Assembly (NCBI GenBank): GCA_030605085.1
Contig: JAUWBH010000119.1
Span: 1 to 18,210, forward strand
Length of the DNA: 18,210 nt
Direction of reading: 5' to 3'
Origin: Promethearchaeota archaeon
GTDB taxonomy: Archaea; Asgardarchaeota; Lokiarchaeia; Sigynarchaeales; SOKP01
Below the pieces are notes generated by a model that made no database searches, was not told the origin of the DNA, and saw only the letters and a list, made by a program, of their open reading frames with translations. Every line of letters starts with the position of its first letter. The first letter of the stretch is position 1. The translations under genes and the position numbers were made by a program. Of this stretch, positions 6,889-14,823 are shown piece by piece.

Positions 6889-9192
6889 ATCACCTATTTT
6901 AGGAGTTACAGAGCCATAATTAAGATTTGGAGCTAATTCATTGTGAGTTAAATTGAACATAAAATATTCCGACCAATTTCCTTTGAAAGTACCATATGTT
7001 GTTTGAACGCGCCAGTAATATAATCCTGATTGATAAGAATTATAAAGTGAAAGATTTGAAATAGCTGGCTTTTCTTTAATCTCTGTTTTTTCGTATAAAA
7101 TCTCAGAAAAGTCTGTAACATTCGAGATTTGTAGCGTATAATTCACACTCCCAAATGACGCTTCCAAGCTTACCCATGTAAAATTGATTATACCGGTAAA
7201 AATGGAACTGCTGTTAAGGGGATTTAAAAGTGTTACGCCTCCAATATCATAAAATGGATCTACTTTAGGATTATTAATCCAACTGGTTGAATTTACAAAT
7301 AAACCATCCGAACAATTTATTCGAAATTTATAATATCCAGGATCTAAGGTTGTATTAAAATAATATTGCGTGCCATCCATAACATTATTATCAAAAGTAT
7401 TGCAAGCCAGCATTGAATATATGGTTTGATTTATTGTAATGTTTACATATATAGGTAAATTATTATCATCGTCAAAATACAATACAGTATAATTATATAA
7501 TGTTAAAGGACTCCCGACTATGGGTGATACTTGTGAATTAGAAAAATAAGGTACATAAATATTTGTTTCATTCACTTCTAAATTTGAATATAATATTGTA
7601 GAGTTATAAAATAACTTATCACTGCATTCGAAATTATAAGTATAATTATATTTAGCAGGAGATAAATATGTTTGATAATAAAATACACACCCATTTGTGT
7701 AATTTGAATCAAAGATATCTACTTTTTCCATCGAATAGTTTGTTCCATTTATAATAACATTAACAAAATCAGGCGTATCGTTATCAATATCAGTATATTT
7801 AACACTAAAGTTATAAAGAGCACTCTGATTGCTCGCAGAAGGAGAGACCACTCCCTGAGATAAAAAAGGTGCATTATCATGTGTATTATAATATTTTACC
7901 AAACATATATCACTCCCTCCACTACCAAAACTACTTGTTTTGCCTCCAATATAATAATTACCTCTTCTATCAAATATTATTGAACGAGCGGTATCACCAT
8001 TAATGCCTCCCCAGGTTTTATACCATTGAAATGTACCAGAGCTATTATATTGAATAACACACATATCAGCACCCCCAGCACTATAATCTCTTGTCTTTCC
8101 AGCAACATAAATGTTTCCTAGCCAATCTACAGCTACACCAAAACCATTATCATCACCATCAGTACCTCCCCACTCCTGGTTCCATAATCTTGACTCCTGA
8201 CTATTATATTTCAATAAAACAATATTGCAATCAGCACCAATATTAGAAGTTTCGCTTCCTGCAATGAAAATATTATCATAAATATCAATAGTTATTGCAT
8301 ATCCATACTCCCTTGAACTCATAGTCTGACCCCACGTTTTATGCCATTGGAAATTACCCATATTATCGAATTTTAAAAGTACTAAATTATCTTTATCCCA
8401 AGTACTACTGTAAGTACTACCTGTTACATAAACATTATTTGAGGAATCCAACTCTATTGCGTAGCCTACATCATAATCATAATCCCCCCAGATTTTACTC
8501 CATTGTTGGGCACCAGAGCTGTTATATTTCAATAAACAAATATCCGAATTGTCTTTTCCAGTAATATATATATTATCAAAAGAGTCCAACGCCATAGCAT
8601 AGCATACATCATAATCATTACCCCCCCAGGTTTTATTCCATTGTTGTACACCAGAATTATTATATTTAATTAAACAAATCTCATGATAACTTGGATAAAA
8701 AAAGGGAGCGGTGTAACCTAAAATATAAATATTATCCAATGAATCGATAACCATATCTTGACAAATATCATCACCAATTTCATCACCAATATCAGTACCA
8801 AAATCCTCAGTATTTCCACCCCAAGTAAGATTCCATTCTTGAAAACCAGAGCTGTTAAATTTAATAAGACAAATATCTTCGTCTAAATATTCGCTTCCAT
8901 CACTAGGTCTTGTTGTTCCAGCAATATAAATATTATTTAAAGAATCGATTGCAACTGTGTTACCATAATCATTATTTATTCCCCCCCATGTGAGACTCCA
9001 ATTAAAAATGTGTATATCATCATTTAACTTGGGTGAATTATCATTAATTCTATTTTCTAAATTTTGATTATTCTTTTTTGAACTAGTATTGTCAAGATTT
9101 GATTTTCCATTATCTAATTCTCGCAAATTACAAATCAAAATCAAAATAAATACGAAACTAAGCAGAATAATTAATTTTTTGTTAAAATTCAA
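6886..9192 (-). CDS. 5' part of interrupted giant caspase-family surface protein (signal sequence, SBBP propeller, Ig/FnIII-like repeats)
   Basis: This part is 768 aa before the TAA. Residues 1-22 form a basic-hydrophobic export signal or signal anchor (MNFNKKLIILLSFVFILILI), followed by a polar Asn-rich segment. Seven SBBP-type beta-propeller repeats follow (about 60-437), each with WG[G/D/Q] at W69, W124, W189, W235, W287, W341 and W394 and a D.xxNIYIxG core: enough for one seven-bladed propeller. Next come Ig-like domains (440-545, 548-640), an FnIII-like domain (650-752, ending YYWRVQ..YG.FKGNWS) and the start of another Ig-like domain cut by the stop. The start is TTG at 9190-9192. No ATG, GTG or other TTG lies in frame before the upstream TAG, and the signal sequence begins here. 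Truncated alone, it would be a secreted protein without an anchor. Merged with 3025-6885 it spans 2055 codon positions. Confidence 0.88.
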   Translation of the reverse strand: MNFNKKLIILLSFVFILILICNLRELDNGKSNLDNTSSKKNNQNLENRINDNSPKLNDDIHIFNWSLTWGGINNDYGNTVAIDSLNNIYIAGTTRPSDGSEYLDEDICLIKFNSSGFQEWNLTWGGNTEDFGTDIGDEIGDDICQDMVIDSLDNIYILGYTAPFFYPSYHEICLIKYNNSGVQQWNKTWGGNDYDVCYAMALDSFDNIYITGKDNSDICLLKYNSSGAQQWSKIWGDYDYDVGYAIELDSSNNVYVTGSTYSSTWDKDNLVLLKFDNMGNFQWHKTWGQTMSSREYGYAITIDIYDNIFIAGSETSNIGADCNIVLLKYNSQESRLWNQEWGGTDGDDNGFGVAVDWLGNIYVAGKTRDYSAGGADMCVIQYNSSGTFQWYKTWGGINGDTARSIIFDRRGNYYIGGKTSSFGSGGSDICLVKYYNTHDNAPFLSQGVVSPSASNQSALYNFSVKYTDIDNDTPDFVNVIINGTNYSMEKVDIFDSNYTNGCVFYYQTYLSPAKYNYTYNFECSDKLFYNSTILYSNLEVNETNIYVPYFSNSQVSPIVGSPLTLYNYTVLYFDDDNNLPIYVNITINQTIYSMLACNTFDNNVMDGTQYYFNTTLDPGYYKFRINCSDGLFVNSTSWINNPKVDPFYDIGGVTLLNPLNSSSIFTGIINFTWVSLEASFGSVNYTLQISNVTDFSEILYEKTEIKEKPAISNLSLYNSYQSGLYYWRVQTTYGTFKGNWSEYFMFNLTHNELAPNLNYGSVTPKIGD

Positions 9193-9235
9193 TTTTGTAT
9201 ATAGTTCAATTATTTTTAAAATCTATTTTTGTCTT

Positions 9236-9300
9236 GATATGGAAAAATGAAATGGTATATATAAAGATATTTTTTTAGTCTCGTTTTTACATTTATGTAA
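9236..9300 (-). promoter_or_regulatory. Promoter and possible operator of the caspase-family gene
   Basis: On the minus strand TTTATATA (9258-9265) is a strong archaeal TATA box preceded by an A/T-rich BRE-like stretch. It predicts transcription starting near 9236, about 44 nt before the TTG start. Upstream of the TATA box lies the dyad TTACAT-TT-ATGTAA (9287-9300), a possible regulator site. The TATA box is directly visible; the operator role is inference. Confidence 0.5.
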
Positions 9301-9440
9301 TTTTCACACACCATTAAAAGTTTTAACTATTAAAATAGAGTCAGAAAGATTATGAAACATCTTAATTCACTAATCTTTCAAACAAAAAAATTCATTAAAA
9401 TTATAATAAATCTTTATTTTAAAACTCATTATTATATGCA

Positions 9441-9473
9441 ATGCAGAAGGATTTAGAAATGAAAGAAAAATAA
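9441..9473 (+). other. Ten-codon mini-ORF just before arcS
   Basis: ATG at 9441 opens a 10-codon frame (MQKDLEMKEK) ending in TAA at 9471-9473, in the same frame as arcS and separated from its ATG by a single codon. It could be a translated leader or chance. arcS itself has no clear Shine-Dalgarno beyond purine-rich GAAAGAAAAA, so translation reinitiation is conceivable. No homology supports it. Confidence 0.2.
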
Positions 9474-9476
9474 ATA

Positions 9477-11555
9477 ATGTCTATTTTTTACGAGCTTTTG
9501 GCAAAGCGAGCGGGATTTTCTCGAATTGGAAGAATAATAATATCAAAAGAATCTAAAATTTTTCTCTCGACTCCAAATATTCTCGTTCCTATAAATGATG
9601 TATTATTGCGAAATTTTCATTTTCTTGAAGCGTTTGAAAAACATGGGTTATACATCATTTCTAACGAAGAATATTTAAAAAGCAGTTTTATACGAGATAA
9701 ATTTAAAAATAAAGAGTTTGTTTACATTCATCCGGGTACTGTGGAGAAGTTTCAAGAGATTTTGTTTAAAAATAGGGAAAAGTTTTCTGAAAATAAAAAT
9801 TTGGTACCCATAATTCCATTTAACATCCCAATAACTACACTTAGTAGGGATTTTGCAAAAAAGGAAATTGAAAATTATTTGGATTTAGTTAAAAACATTT
9901 TGATAAATTATAACGATCTTGAATTGGGGTTAACAATAAGAGTATTTGATTATCCAGAACTATTCAATCTTTATATTCCTTTAATAAAAAATCGCGATAA
10001 TGTAAAAATTTTAAATTTTAGCGATATTTTTGACAATATTCACAACTTTAGAAGTATAATAAGTATAATCGTTCAAATTAAACAAGAACTCGATAATAAT
10101 ATCGTCTTAATAGCTTCTGGAAGAATTATTCCCAAATTCTTTCCTATATTAATTTATTTGGGAATAGATCTAATTGATTGTTCGTATTTATTGTATTTAT
10201 CTTCTGAAAACTATTACGATACGATAGAACATCTGCTCCCAATTTATAAGCTTAAATATTTGCCGTGTTCTTGTTTAGCTTGCAAGGGAAGATTGGGAGA
10301 GATAATAGAAGAAAAGTATTCGACTGAAAAGACAATTTTACTTTGCGTACATAACTTAACCTCTGCATTGAACTATATGAATAAAATCAAACAATATTTG
10401 ACTTACGAAGATTATCGAGCATTTGTTGAAAAATCGTCATTGGATGATACAAATATGATTTCAATGTTAAGGATTTTAGATAAACAATATTTCGATGTTA
10501 TTAGATATGAAACGCCAATTATTCAAGAAAATAAAACAATAAATAGTTTTGGTGCCTCTTCATATTTCAGACCCGATTTTCAAGAGTTTAGAGAAAGGAC
10601 CATAAATGCATTTGAACCAGAGCCTTGGACTTCTTTAATCGTATTACTCCCATGTTCGGCAAAAAAACCATACTCAGAATCTAAATCACATAGACAATTT
10701 CTTCAAATACTCAGAAAATTTCCGGAGTTTCCCAATTTTCAAGAAATTATTTTAACCTCTCCCCTTGGAGCTATACCAAGACAATTAGAAAACATTTATC
10801 CTGTCAATTCTTACGATATTTCGGTTACTGGAGAATGGGATGCAGAAGAATTAAACATAGCTGCAAATATGCTTGTAAAAATGTTAGAGAAATTCGATAA
10901 TAGGATTCCTATTATTTGCCATCTTGATGGAGGCTATCTTAAAATTGTTGAAAAAGTCATACCAAAAATCCAAAATGAATTTTTCTTTTCCGAAATTTAC
11001 AAAAAGCCTACCTCAAAAGAATCTTTAAGTTCTTTGGAAAATTTGATCAAAAATAAAAAAAGCTATTTTACTCCAGAGCAAAATGTCGCAAAAGGCAACT
11101 ATTTATCAAAAACATTGAACCGAAAATTTGTAAAAATATTAGACTATCAGTTTGGTCCTGGTTCGGGATTAAAAATCCTCTCAAATGAAATTAATACTAG
11201 AAAAAATAAAAGAAATACTCAAGTTGAAATAATAGATAAGAATTCTAAAGAAAAGCTAGGGTCTTTCAAATTTTCTAAGGGTCAAATATTCTTAACAATA
11301 AAAGGAGCCAGTAGATTAGCACCGTTTTCTAATAATTCGAATATAATTGTCTTCAACGGTAATAAGATTAGCGGAAATACACTGTTTCGTCCAGGAATAA
11401 TCAACTATAGCCCTAACTTGTTACCTTACGAACATGTTATTATTTTAAACGAAGAAAGAAAAAGTGTAATAGGAATAGGACAGCTTTTAGTAGGAACAGA
11501 TTATATAAAGAATACAAAATCGGGGAGAATTGCTGAGATTTATGAAAGCTTATAG
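9477..11555 (+). CDS. arcS: Archaeosine synthase ArcS (TgtA2-type)
   Basis: ArcS acts on tRNA that already carries preQ0 at position 15 of the D-loop and attaches lysine to it; the partner RaSEA then releases archaeosine. The 692-aa protein has a TGT-like N-terminal half ending in a Cys cluster (C264, C266, C269 in PCSCLACKGRLGE), the ArcS signature PCSAKKPYSESKSHRQF at 392-408, the YQFGPGSG segment near 557-563, and a C-terminal PUA RNA-binding domain (about 590-690, ending GIGQLLVGTDYIKNTKSGRIAEIYES). Length and domain order fit full-length archaeal ArcS. The ATG at 9477 is the first possible start after an in-frame TAA three bases upstream. The gene overlaps the next by 14 nt, so the two are cotranscribed and probably translationally coupled. 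Confidence 0.93.
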   Translation: MSIFYELLAKRAGFSRIGRIIISKESKIFLSTPNILVPINDVLLRNFHFLEAFEKHGLYIISNEEYLKSSFIRDKFKNKEFVYIHPGTVEKFQEILFKNREKFSENKNLVPIIPFNIPITTLSRDFAKKEIENYLDLVKNILINYNDLELGLTIRVFDYPELFNLYIPLIKNRDNVKILNFSDIFDNIHNFRSIISIIVQIKQELDNNIVLIASGRIIPKFFPILIYLGIDLIDCSYLLYLSSENYYDTIEHLLPIYKLKYLPCSCLACKGRLGEIIEEKYSTEKTILLCVHNLTSALNYMNKIKQYLTYEDYRAFVEKSSLDDTNMISMLRILDKQYFDVIRYETPIIQENKTINSFGASSYFRPDFQEFRERTINAFEPEPWTSLIVLLPCSAKKPYSESKSHRQFLQILRKFPEFPNFQEIILTSPLGAIPRQLENIYPVNSYDISVTGEWDAEELNIAANMLVKMLEKFDNRIPIICHLDGGYLKIVEKVIPKIQNEFFFSEIYKKPTSKESLSSLENLIKNKKSYFTPEQNVAKGNYLSKTLNRKFVKILDYQFGPGSGLKILSNEINTRKNKRNTQVEIIDKNSKEKLGSFKFSKGQIFLTIKGASRLAPFSNNSNIIVFNGNKISGNTLFRPGIINYSPNLLPYEHVIILNEERKSVIGIGQLLVGTDYIKNTKSGRIAEIYESL

Positions 11556-12648
11556 GAATAATGTAGATACAAACGAGTATTTAGTCGAGAAAATCAGAGA
11601 CATTAGATCGTCTGCGCTAAAAAAGAAAAGAAAGTATCCTAAAGATCAATTAAAAAAACCAATTAGTTTTTGGATAAAAAAAAATAGGCTGCTTAACGAG
11701 ATCGGAAAAGAATTTACCATAATTTTAAGAACGAGGGGTTGTAGTTGGGCGTTAGGAGAATCAGGGGGATGTTCTATGTGTGGTTATGTCCAAGATGCTA
11801 ATATTGATAATGTAGAACTAGATCAAATTAAGAATCAATTTGATTTCGCATTTCAAAATAAAATTGAAGAAATTGAAAAAGATAACGATAAATACGTTAT
11901 GAAAATTTTTAACTCAGGAAGTTTTTTTGACGATGGGGAGATTGGAGAAAATGTTCGAACACATATTTATAATAAAATCTCCGAAGTTAATAACATAAAA
12001 GAAGTCGTAGTAGAATCACGAGTAGAATACATAGAATCAAACAAACTTAATCAGATGCGAGAATACTTAGAAAATAAATACATTGAAGTTGGAATAGGTC
12101 TTGAATCTGTAAGCGATTATATTAGAAATAATTACGTTAATAAAGGTCTTTTGCTTGAAAAGTTTGAAAATGCTGTCCAACTACTCAAAAAACATGATAT
12201 AGGAGTAAAAACTTATTTATTATTTAAACCACCGTTCCTAAGCGAAATTGGTGCGATAGATGATTGTGTAAATTCAATTAGAACTTTAATCGATTTAAGA
12301 GTAAACACAATATCAATTAATCCTTTAAATATTCAAAAGGGATCGCTTGTAGAATATTTATGGTATCAAAATAGATATAGACCTCCTTGGTTTTATTCCC
12401 TCATAGAAAGTTTAAACAAATCTTTAACTCAAAAAGATCTAGAAAATGTGAGATTATTAGCTGATCCTTCAGGAGCCGGTACAAAGCGCGGCATTCATAA
12501 TTGTTTAAAAAGAGAGTATAACGAAAAAATGATAAAAGCTCTCAAAAGTTTTGTGTTAAATCAAGATTTAAAACAGTTAAAACAAATTGATACAGAACGC
12601 GAATGTGTGTGTAAAATAAAATATTATTTACAAAGAAATTATAGTTAA
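11542..12648 (+). CDS. Radical-SAM enzyme for archaeosine formation (RaSEA)
   Basis: This 368-aa protein belongs to the radical-SAM group that completes archaeosine synthesis with ArcS by cleaving the lysine adduct to leave the formamidine group. The cluster-binding motif is RGCSWALGESGGCSMCGY, with C67, C77 and C80 (numbered from ATG 11542), the family's long CX9CX2C spacing instead of CX3CX2C. Downstream are NSGSFFDDGEI, the VESRVEYI strand, VGIGLES, the TYLLFKPPFL strand, SINPLNIQ and DPSGAGTKRGIHNC, which fit the radical-SAM barrel and C-terminal region. A TTG at 11530 would add four residues, but ATG 11542 has TGAG just upstream and is preferred. The overlap with arcS and the known arcS-RaSEA partnership support the call. 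Extra Cys residues near the C-terminus (ECVC) have no assigned role. Confidence 0.9.
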   Translation: MKAYRNNVDTNEYLVEKIRDIRSSALKKKRKYPKDQLKKPISFWIKKNRLLNEIGKEFTIILRTRGCSWALGESGGCSMCGYVQDANIDNVELDQIKNQFDFAFQNKIEEIEKDNDKYVMKIFNSGSFFDDGEIGENVRTHIYNKISEVNNIKEVVVESRVEYIESNKLNQMREYLENKYIEVGIGLESVSDYIRNNYVNKGLLLEKFENAVQLLKKHDIGVKTYLLFKPPFLSEIGAIDDCVNSIRTLIDLRVNTISINPLNIQKGSLVEYLWYQNRYRPPWFYSLIESLNKSLTQKDLENVRLLADPSGAGTKRGIHNCLKREYNEKMIKALKSFVLNQDLKQLKQIDTERECVCKIKYYLQRNYS

Positions 12649-12893
12649 AATTCAAAATTTCATTATTTTTATAAAAATTTAAAATCCTAATTTTTATTGT
12701 TAAAAATAGGTATTTTGAGCCTTATCTTTAACATATTTTAAAAATTATTGAAAATTTTTTTGTGTAAATTTGCTTCATTTTGTATACATTCTTTTGGGTT
12801 AACAATGGTTTAATATTCATTTATGTTAAAATTTAGCAAAAGTATTTATAGAAAAAAAAAATGTTTAAATATAAACATTAAAGAAAACATTCA
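12649..12893. other. AT-rich intergenic region between RaSEA and gar1
   Basis: These 245 nt are extremely AT-rich, with T-runs (for example T7 near 12755) that could end the arcS-RaSEA transcript. I see no open frame with protein-like character, no tRNA-like fold and no repeat other than the gar1 promoter at its right end. Confidence 0.4.
12861..12893 (+). promoter_or_regulatory. gar1 promoter, predicted leaderless start
   Basis: TTTAAATATA (12864-12873) is a TATA box centred about 25 nt before the ATG at 12894, which predicts a transcript starting at or next to the start codon. This matches the absence of any Shine-Dalgarno before this gene. The TATA box sits inside a dyad ATGTTTA-AATA-TAAACAT (12861-12878), where a regulator could compete with TBP. 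Confidence 0.55.
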
Positions 12894-13154
12894 ATGAAAG
12901 ATTGGGTTAAGTTGAACTTATTTTTTCTTGGAGAATCAAAGAAGAAACATTTGATTTTTAGAGCGAAGTACTGGAGTAGAAATGGTAAAAATAATCTTGA
13001 AAGAATATTCAAGAAAAGTGTTTTTAATGAAAAATATGAGAAAATTGGATACATTAAAGATATATTTGGTCCTCTAAATCTACCATTTATTTCGATTAAG
13101 ACCTTTCCTGGTCAAGAATTTAACCCTAACAATAACCTTTATGCTAGAATGTAA
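12894..13154 (+). CDS. gar1: Gar1-like H/ACA ribonucleoprotein subunit
   Basis: This 86-aa protein has a C-terminal half, IGYIKDIFGPLNLPFISIKTFPG then NNNLYAR, that matches the Gar1/Naf1 beta-barrel core: the G.I.DIFGP...PF.S.K signature and a terminal LY strand. In the H/ACA complex Gar1 binds the pseudouridine synthase Cbf5 and speeds product release during guided pseudouridylation of rRNA. The N-terminal 40 residues are basic and lack obvious motifs. It lies directly upstream of tfb; I recall Gar1-like genes next to TFB genes in other archaea, which supports the call. The start is ATG with a TATA box at leaderless distance, and the gene ends in tandem TAA codons followed by a T8 run. The protein is short and Naf1-like paralogues exist, so the subfamily is slightly uncertain. 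Confidence 0.82.
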   Translation: MKDWVKLNLFFLGESKKKHLIFRAKYWSRNGKNNLERIFKKSVFNEKYEKIGYIKDIFGPLNLPFISIKTFPGQEFNPNNNLYARM

Positions 13155-13159
13155 TAATA

Positions 13160-13167
13160 TTTTTTTT
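13160..13167 (+). terminator. Oligo-T terminator after gar1
   Basis: A T8 run begins 5 nt after the gar1 TAATAA. Archaeal RNA polymerase commonly terminates on such runs, so tfb is probably transcribed at least partly from its own promoter. Confidence 0.45.
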
Positions 13168-13175
13168 AAAATTTC

Positions 13176-13213
13176 GAAATATTTTGTATATTTCAAAAAA
13201 AAAGGTGTAAACT
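13176..13213 (+). promoter_or_regulatory. tfb promoter/leader with dyad and Shine-Dalgarno
   Basis: A perfect 7-bp dyad GAAATAT-TTTGT-ATATTTC (13176-13194) overlaps a TATA-like TGTATATTT. It is followed by an A-run and AAGGTG (13202-13207), a good match to the archaeal Shine-Dalgarno, spaced 6 nt before ATT at 13214. The Shine-Dalgarno is what fixes the tfb start, because no ATG, GTG, TTG or CTG is available in frame. Confidence 0.5.
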
Positions 13214-14173
13214 ATTTCAAGTTGGAATGAAGTTAATACCGTTCATGATAAAAAATATGAAGACGAGAAACATTGTTCTGAATGTGGTAATCTTATATCC
13301 TACGATGAGAATAGAGGGCTTGAAGTTTGCGAACAATGCGGTCTAATAAAATCCGAGCGATACATTGATAGAGGGCCCGAATGGCGAGCGTTTGATGCTG
13401 ATCAGAGAAAGAAAAGAACTCGAACAGGGGCACCAATGACATACATGATTCACGATAAAGGCTTAAGTACGATGATTGACTGGAAAAATCGAGATATTTT
13501 TGGAAAAGAAATACCTGCCAAATTAAGAGCTCAAATATATAGACTTCGGAAATGGCAGAGCCGTATAAGAGTATCTGACGCTACTGAGAGAAATTTAACT
13601 TTTGCGTTAAGTGAATTAGATCGCATGGCTTCAAATTTAGACCTTCAAAAGAATTTACGAGAATGTTCTGCTAAAATATATCGAGATGCTGTCGAAGCTC
13701 ATCTTATCCGTGGAAGGAGTATTGAGGGAGTAGCAGCAGCTAGCTTGTATGCTGCTTGTAGGATGTATAAAGTTCCTAGGACTTTAAACGAAATTGCAGA
13801 AGTTGCACGGGTTGATAAGAAGGAAATTGGTAGATCATTCAGATTTATCGCAAAAGAGTTAAAACTAAATTTGAATCCTACAAAACCTTTAGACTTCCTT
13901 ACAAGATTTATAAGTGAATTAGATTTATCTCAAGAATGCCAAAGAAATGCTAAAAAAATTATTAAACTAGCGGAATTGCGTGGACTAACTTCGGGAAGAG
14001 GTCCAACGGGAGTCTGCGCAGCAGCTATATATGCGGCCTCCATTATAAGCAAAGAAAGGAGAACTCAAAGATTGATTGCTAGAATCTCGCAAGTCACCGA
14101 GGTCACTATTCGCAACCGATTCAGTGAGTTAATTGAAAATCTAAAATTAGGAATTGAGTTAAAAAAAAGATAA
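13214..14173 (+). CDS. tfb: Transcription initiation factor IIB (TFB), apparent ATT start
   Basis: TFB binds TBP and the BRE and places RNA polymerase at the start site. In this frame the zinc ribbon lies upstream of the first ATG (13436): C21, C24, C39 and C42 in HCSECGN...VCEQCG, then the B-reader/linker [21 protein letters not shown] (54-74), then two cyclin repeats (about 110-200 and 205-305) ending KLGIELKKR. Reading back from the ribbon there is no ATG, GTG, TTG or CTG before a TAA at 13208-13210. ATT at 13214 with AAGGTG 6 nt upstream is the only well-placed start, giving 319 aa, the normal TFB length. Starting at ATG 13436 would delete the polymerase-binding ribbon, so I reject it. 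It follows gar1 in the same direction. A sequencing error at the start codon is the alternative. Confidence 0.9.
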   Translation: MSSWNEVNTVHDKKYEDEKHCSECGNLISYDENRGLEVCEQCGLIKSERYIDRGPEWRAFDADQRKKRTRTGAPMTYMIHDKGLSTMIDWKNRDIFGKEIPAKLRAQIYRLRKWQSRIRVSDATERNLTFALSELDRMASNLDLQKNLRECSAKIYRDAVEAHLIRGRSIEGVAAASLYAACRMYKVPRTLNEIAEVARVDKKEIGRSFRFIAKELKLNLNPTKPLDFLTRFISELDLSQECQRNAKKIIKLAELRGLTSGRGPTGVCAAAIYAASIISKERRTQRLIARISQVTEVTIRNRFSELIENLKLGIELKKR

Positions 14174-14442
14174 TATTATTTTATTTAACTCTAACTTTTT
14201 CTATAAAATAAAAAAATAGTTTTGCTCTTAGTTATTTCTATTCAATTACAGCATACAAATAATTTCAAAAAAAGTTTCAATCGTCTATGATAAACTAATC
14301 CAAAAGAACAAATAATTTGAAGTTTTTTTTCCCATTTATTTTAACAAGTAGTATTTTCAATCATAAAATTACTTCAATTGAAATTAACTAATTAGAATAT
14401 AATAGAAATAAAATAAATTAAATCTTAGTTAATTTTGTTCAA
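14174..14442. other. Convergent intergenic region with T-run
   Basis: These 269 nt of AT-rich DNA lie between the convergent ends of tfb and the acyl-CoA dehydrogenase. T8 at 14323-14330 could terminate plus-strand transcripts, and an A-run near 14267-14273 reads as T-run for minus-strand transcripts. No gene, repeat or RNA fold is apparent. Confidence 0.4.
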
Positions 14443-14820
14443 TTATAACATCTTAAATAGCTGTCTGAGGCTTAAGCTCATAATATATTGCTGTATTTGT
14501 CTCGTTCCACCGCCCATCTCTTGTATTCTCGAAATTCCTAGGAGTTCCTCCATTAATGTATTATCACATGCTCCTGCACCACCCATTAGATTTGCACACC
14601 CATAACAGACTCGTTCAGTTAATTTAGCACTCTGAGATTTTAGTTGTGATGCGGTTGCTACAAGGGTAAGACTAAATTCTTTTGTTAATTTCCCTTTCTC
14701 AATCTTATCATCAACAATTTGAGCGATATGCAAAAATGCCAGTGTTAAATTCATTGTCTTCGCCCAAAGATCTGCGAGAGGAAATCCTACTCCCTGAAAC
14801 TTAAGAATTTCTTGGTTAAA
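14443..14820 (-). CDS. 3' part of interrupted acyl-CoA dehydrogenase (C-terminal helical domain)
   Basis: The frame continues directly from the upstream part after one TAA and encodes FNQEILKFQGVGFPLADLWAK onward: the C-terminal four-helix domain of acyl-CoA dehydrogenases. The family motif Y...R.QFG..I..FQ..Q..LAD spans the stop. The distal end IQEMGGGTRQIQQYIM corresponds to the usual I.EGT.EIQR; the Glu that is catalytic in medium-chain enzymes is Gly here, as in long-chain and isovaleryl-CoA dehydrogenases. The first ATG in the fragment (14754) lies within the helical domain and is unlikely to be a true start. Codon use and motifs look undamaged apart from the stop, so the interruption is recent, suppressed, or a sequence error. 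Confidence 0.85.
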   Translation of the reverse strand, partial: FNQEILKFQGVGFPLADLWAKTMNLTLAFLHIAQIVDDKIEKGKLTKEFSLTLVATASQLKSQSAKLTERVCYGCANLMGGAGACDNTLMEELLGISRIQEMGGGTRQIQQYIMSLSLRQLFKML

Positions 14821-14823
14821 TTA
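14821..14823 (-). other. In-frame TAA interrupting the acyl-CoA dehydrogenase
   Basis: ANMRK is followed by TAA and then FNQEILKFQG. The family consensus at this place is R.QFG, so the stop sits at the conserved Gln: one CAA to TAA change. It is the same change, again followed by a TTT (Phe) codon, as in the caspase-family gene. Confidence 0.9.

Noticed and set aside
6739..6936. Plus-strand open frame across the stop region of the caspase gene
   Set aside because: It is antisense to continuous Ig-like repeat coding sequence and has a low-complexity composition without a start signal.
13227..13350. ATG-started frame just before tfb (ATG 13227)
   Set aside because: It ends within about 110 nt and is out of frame with the clear zinc-ribbon coding sequence.
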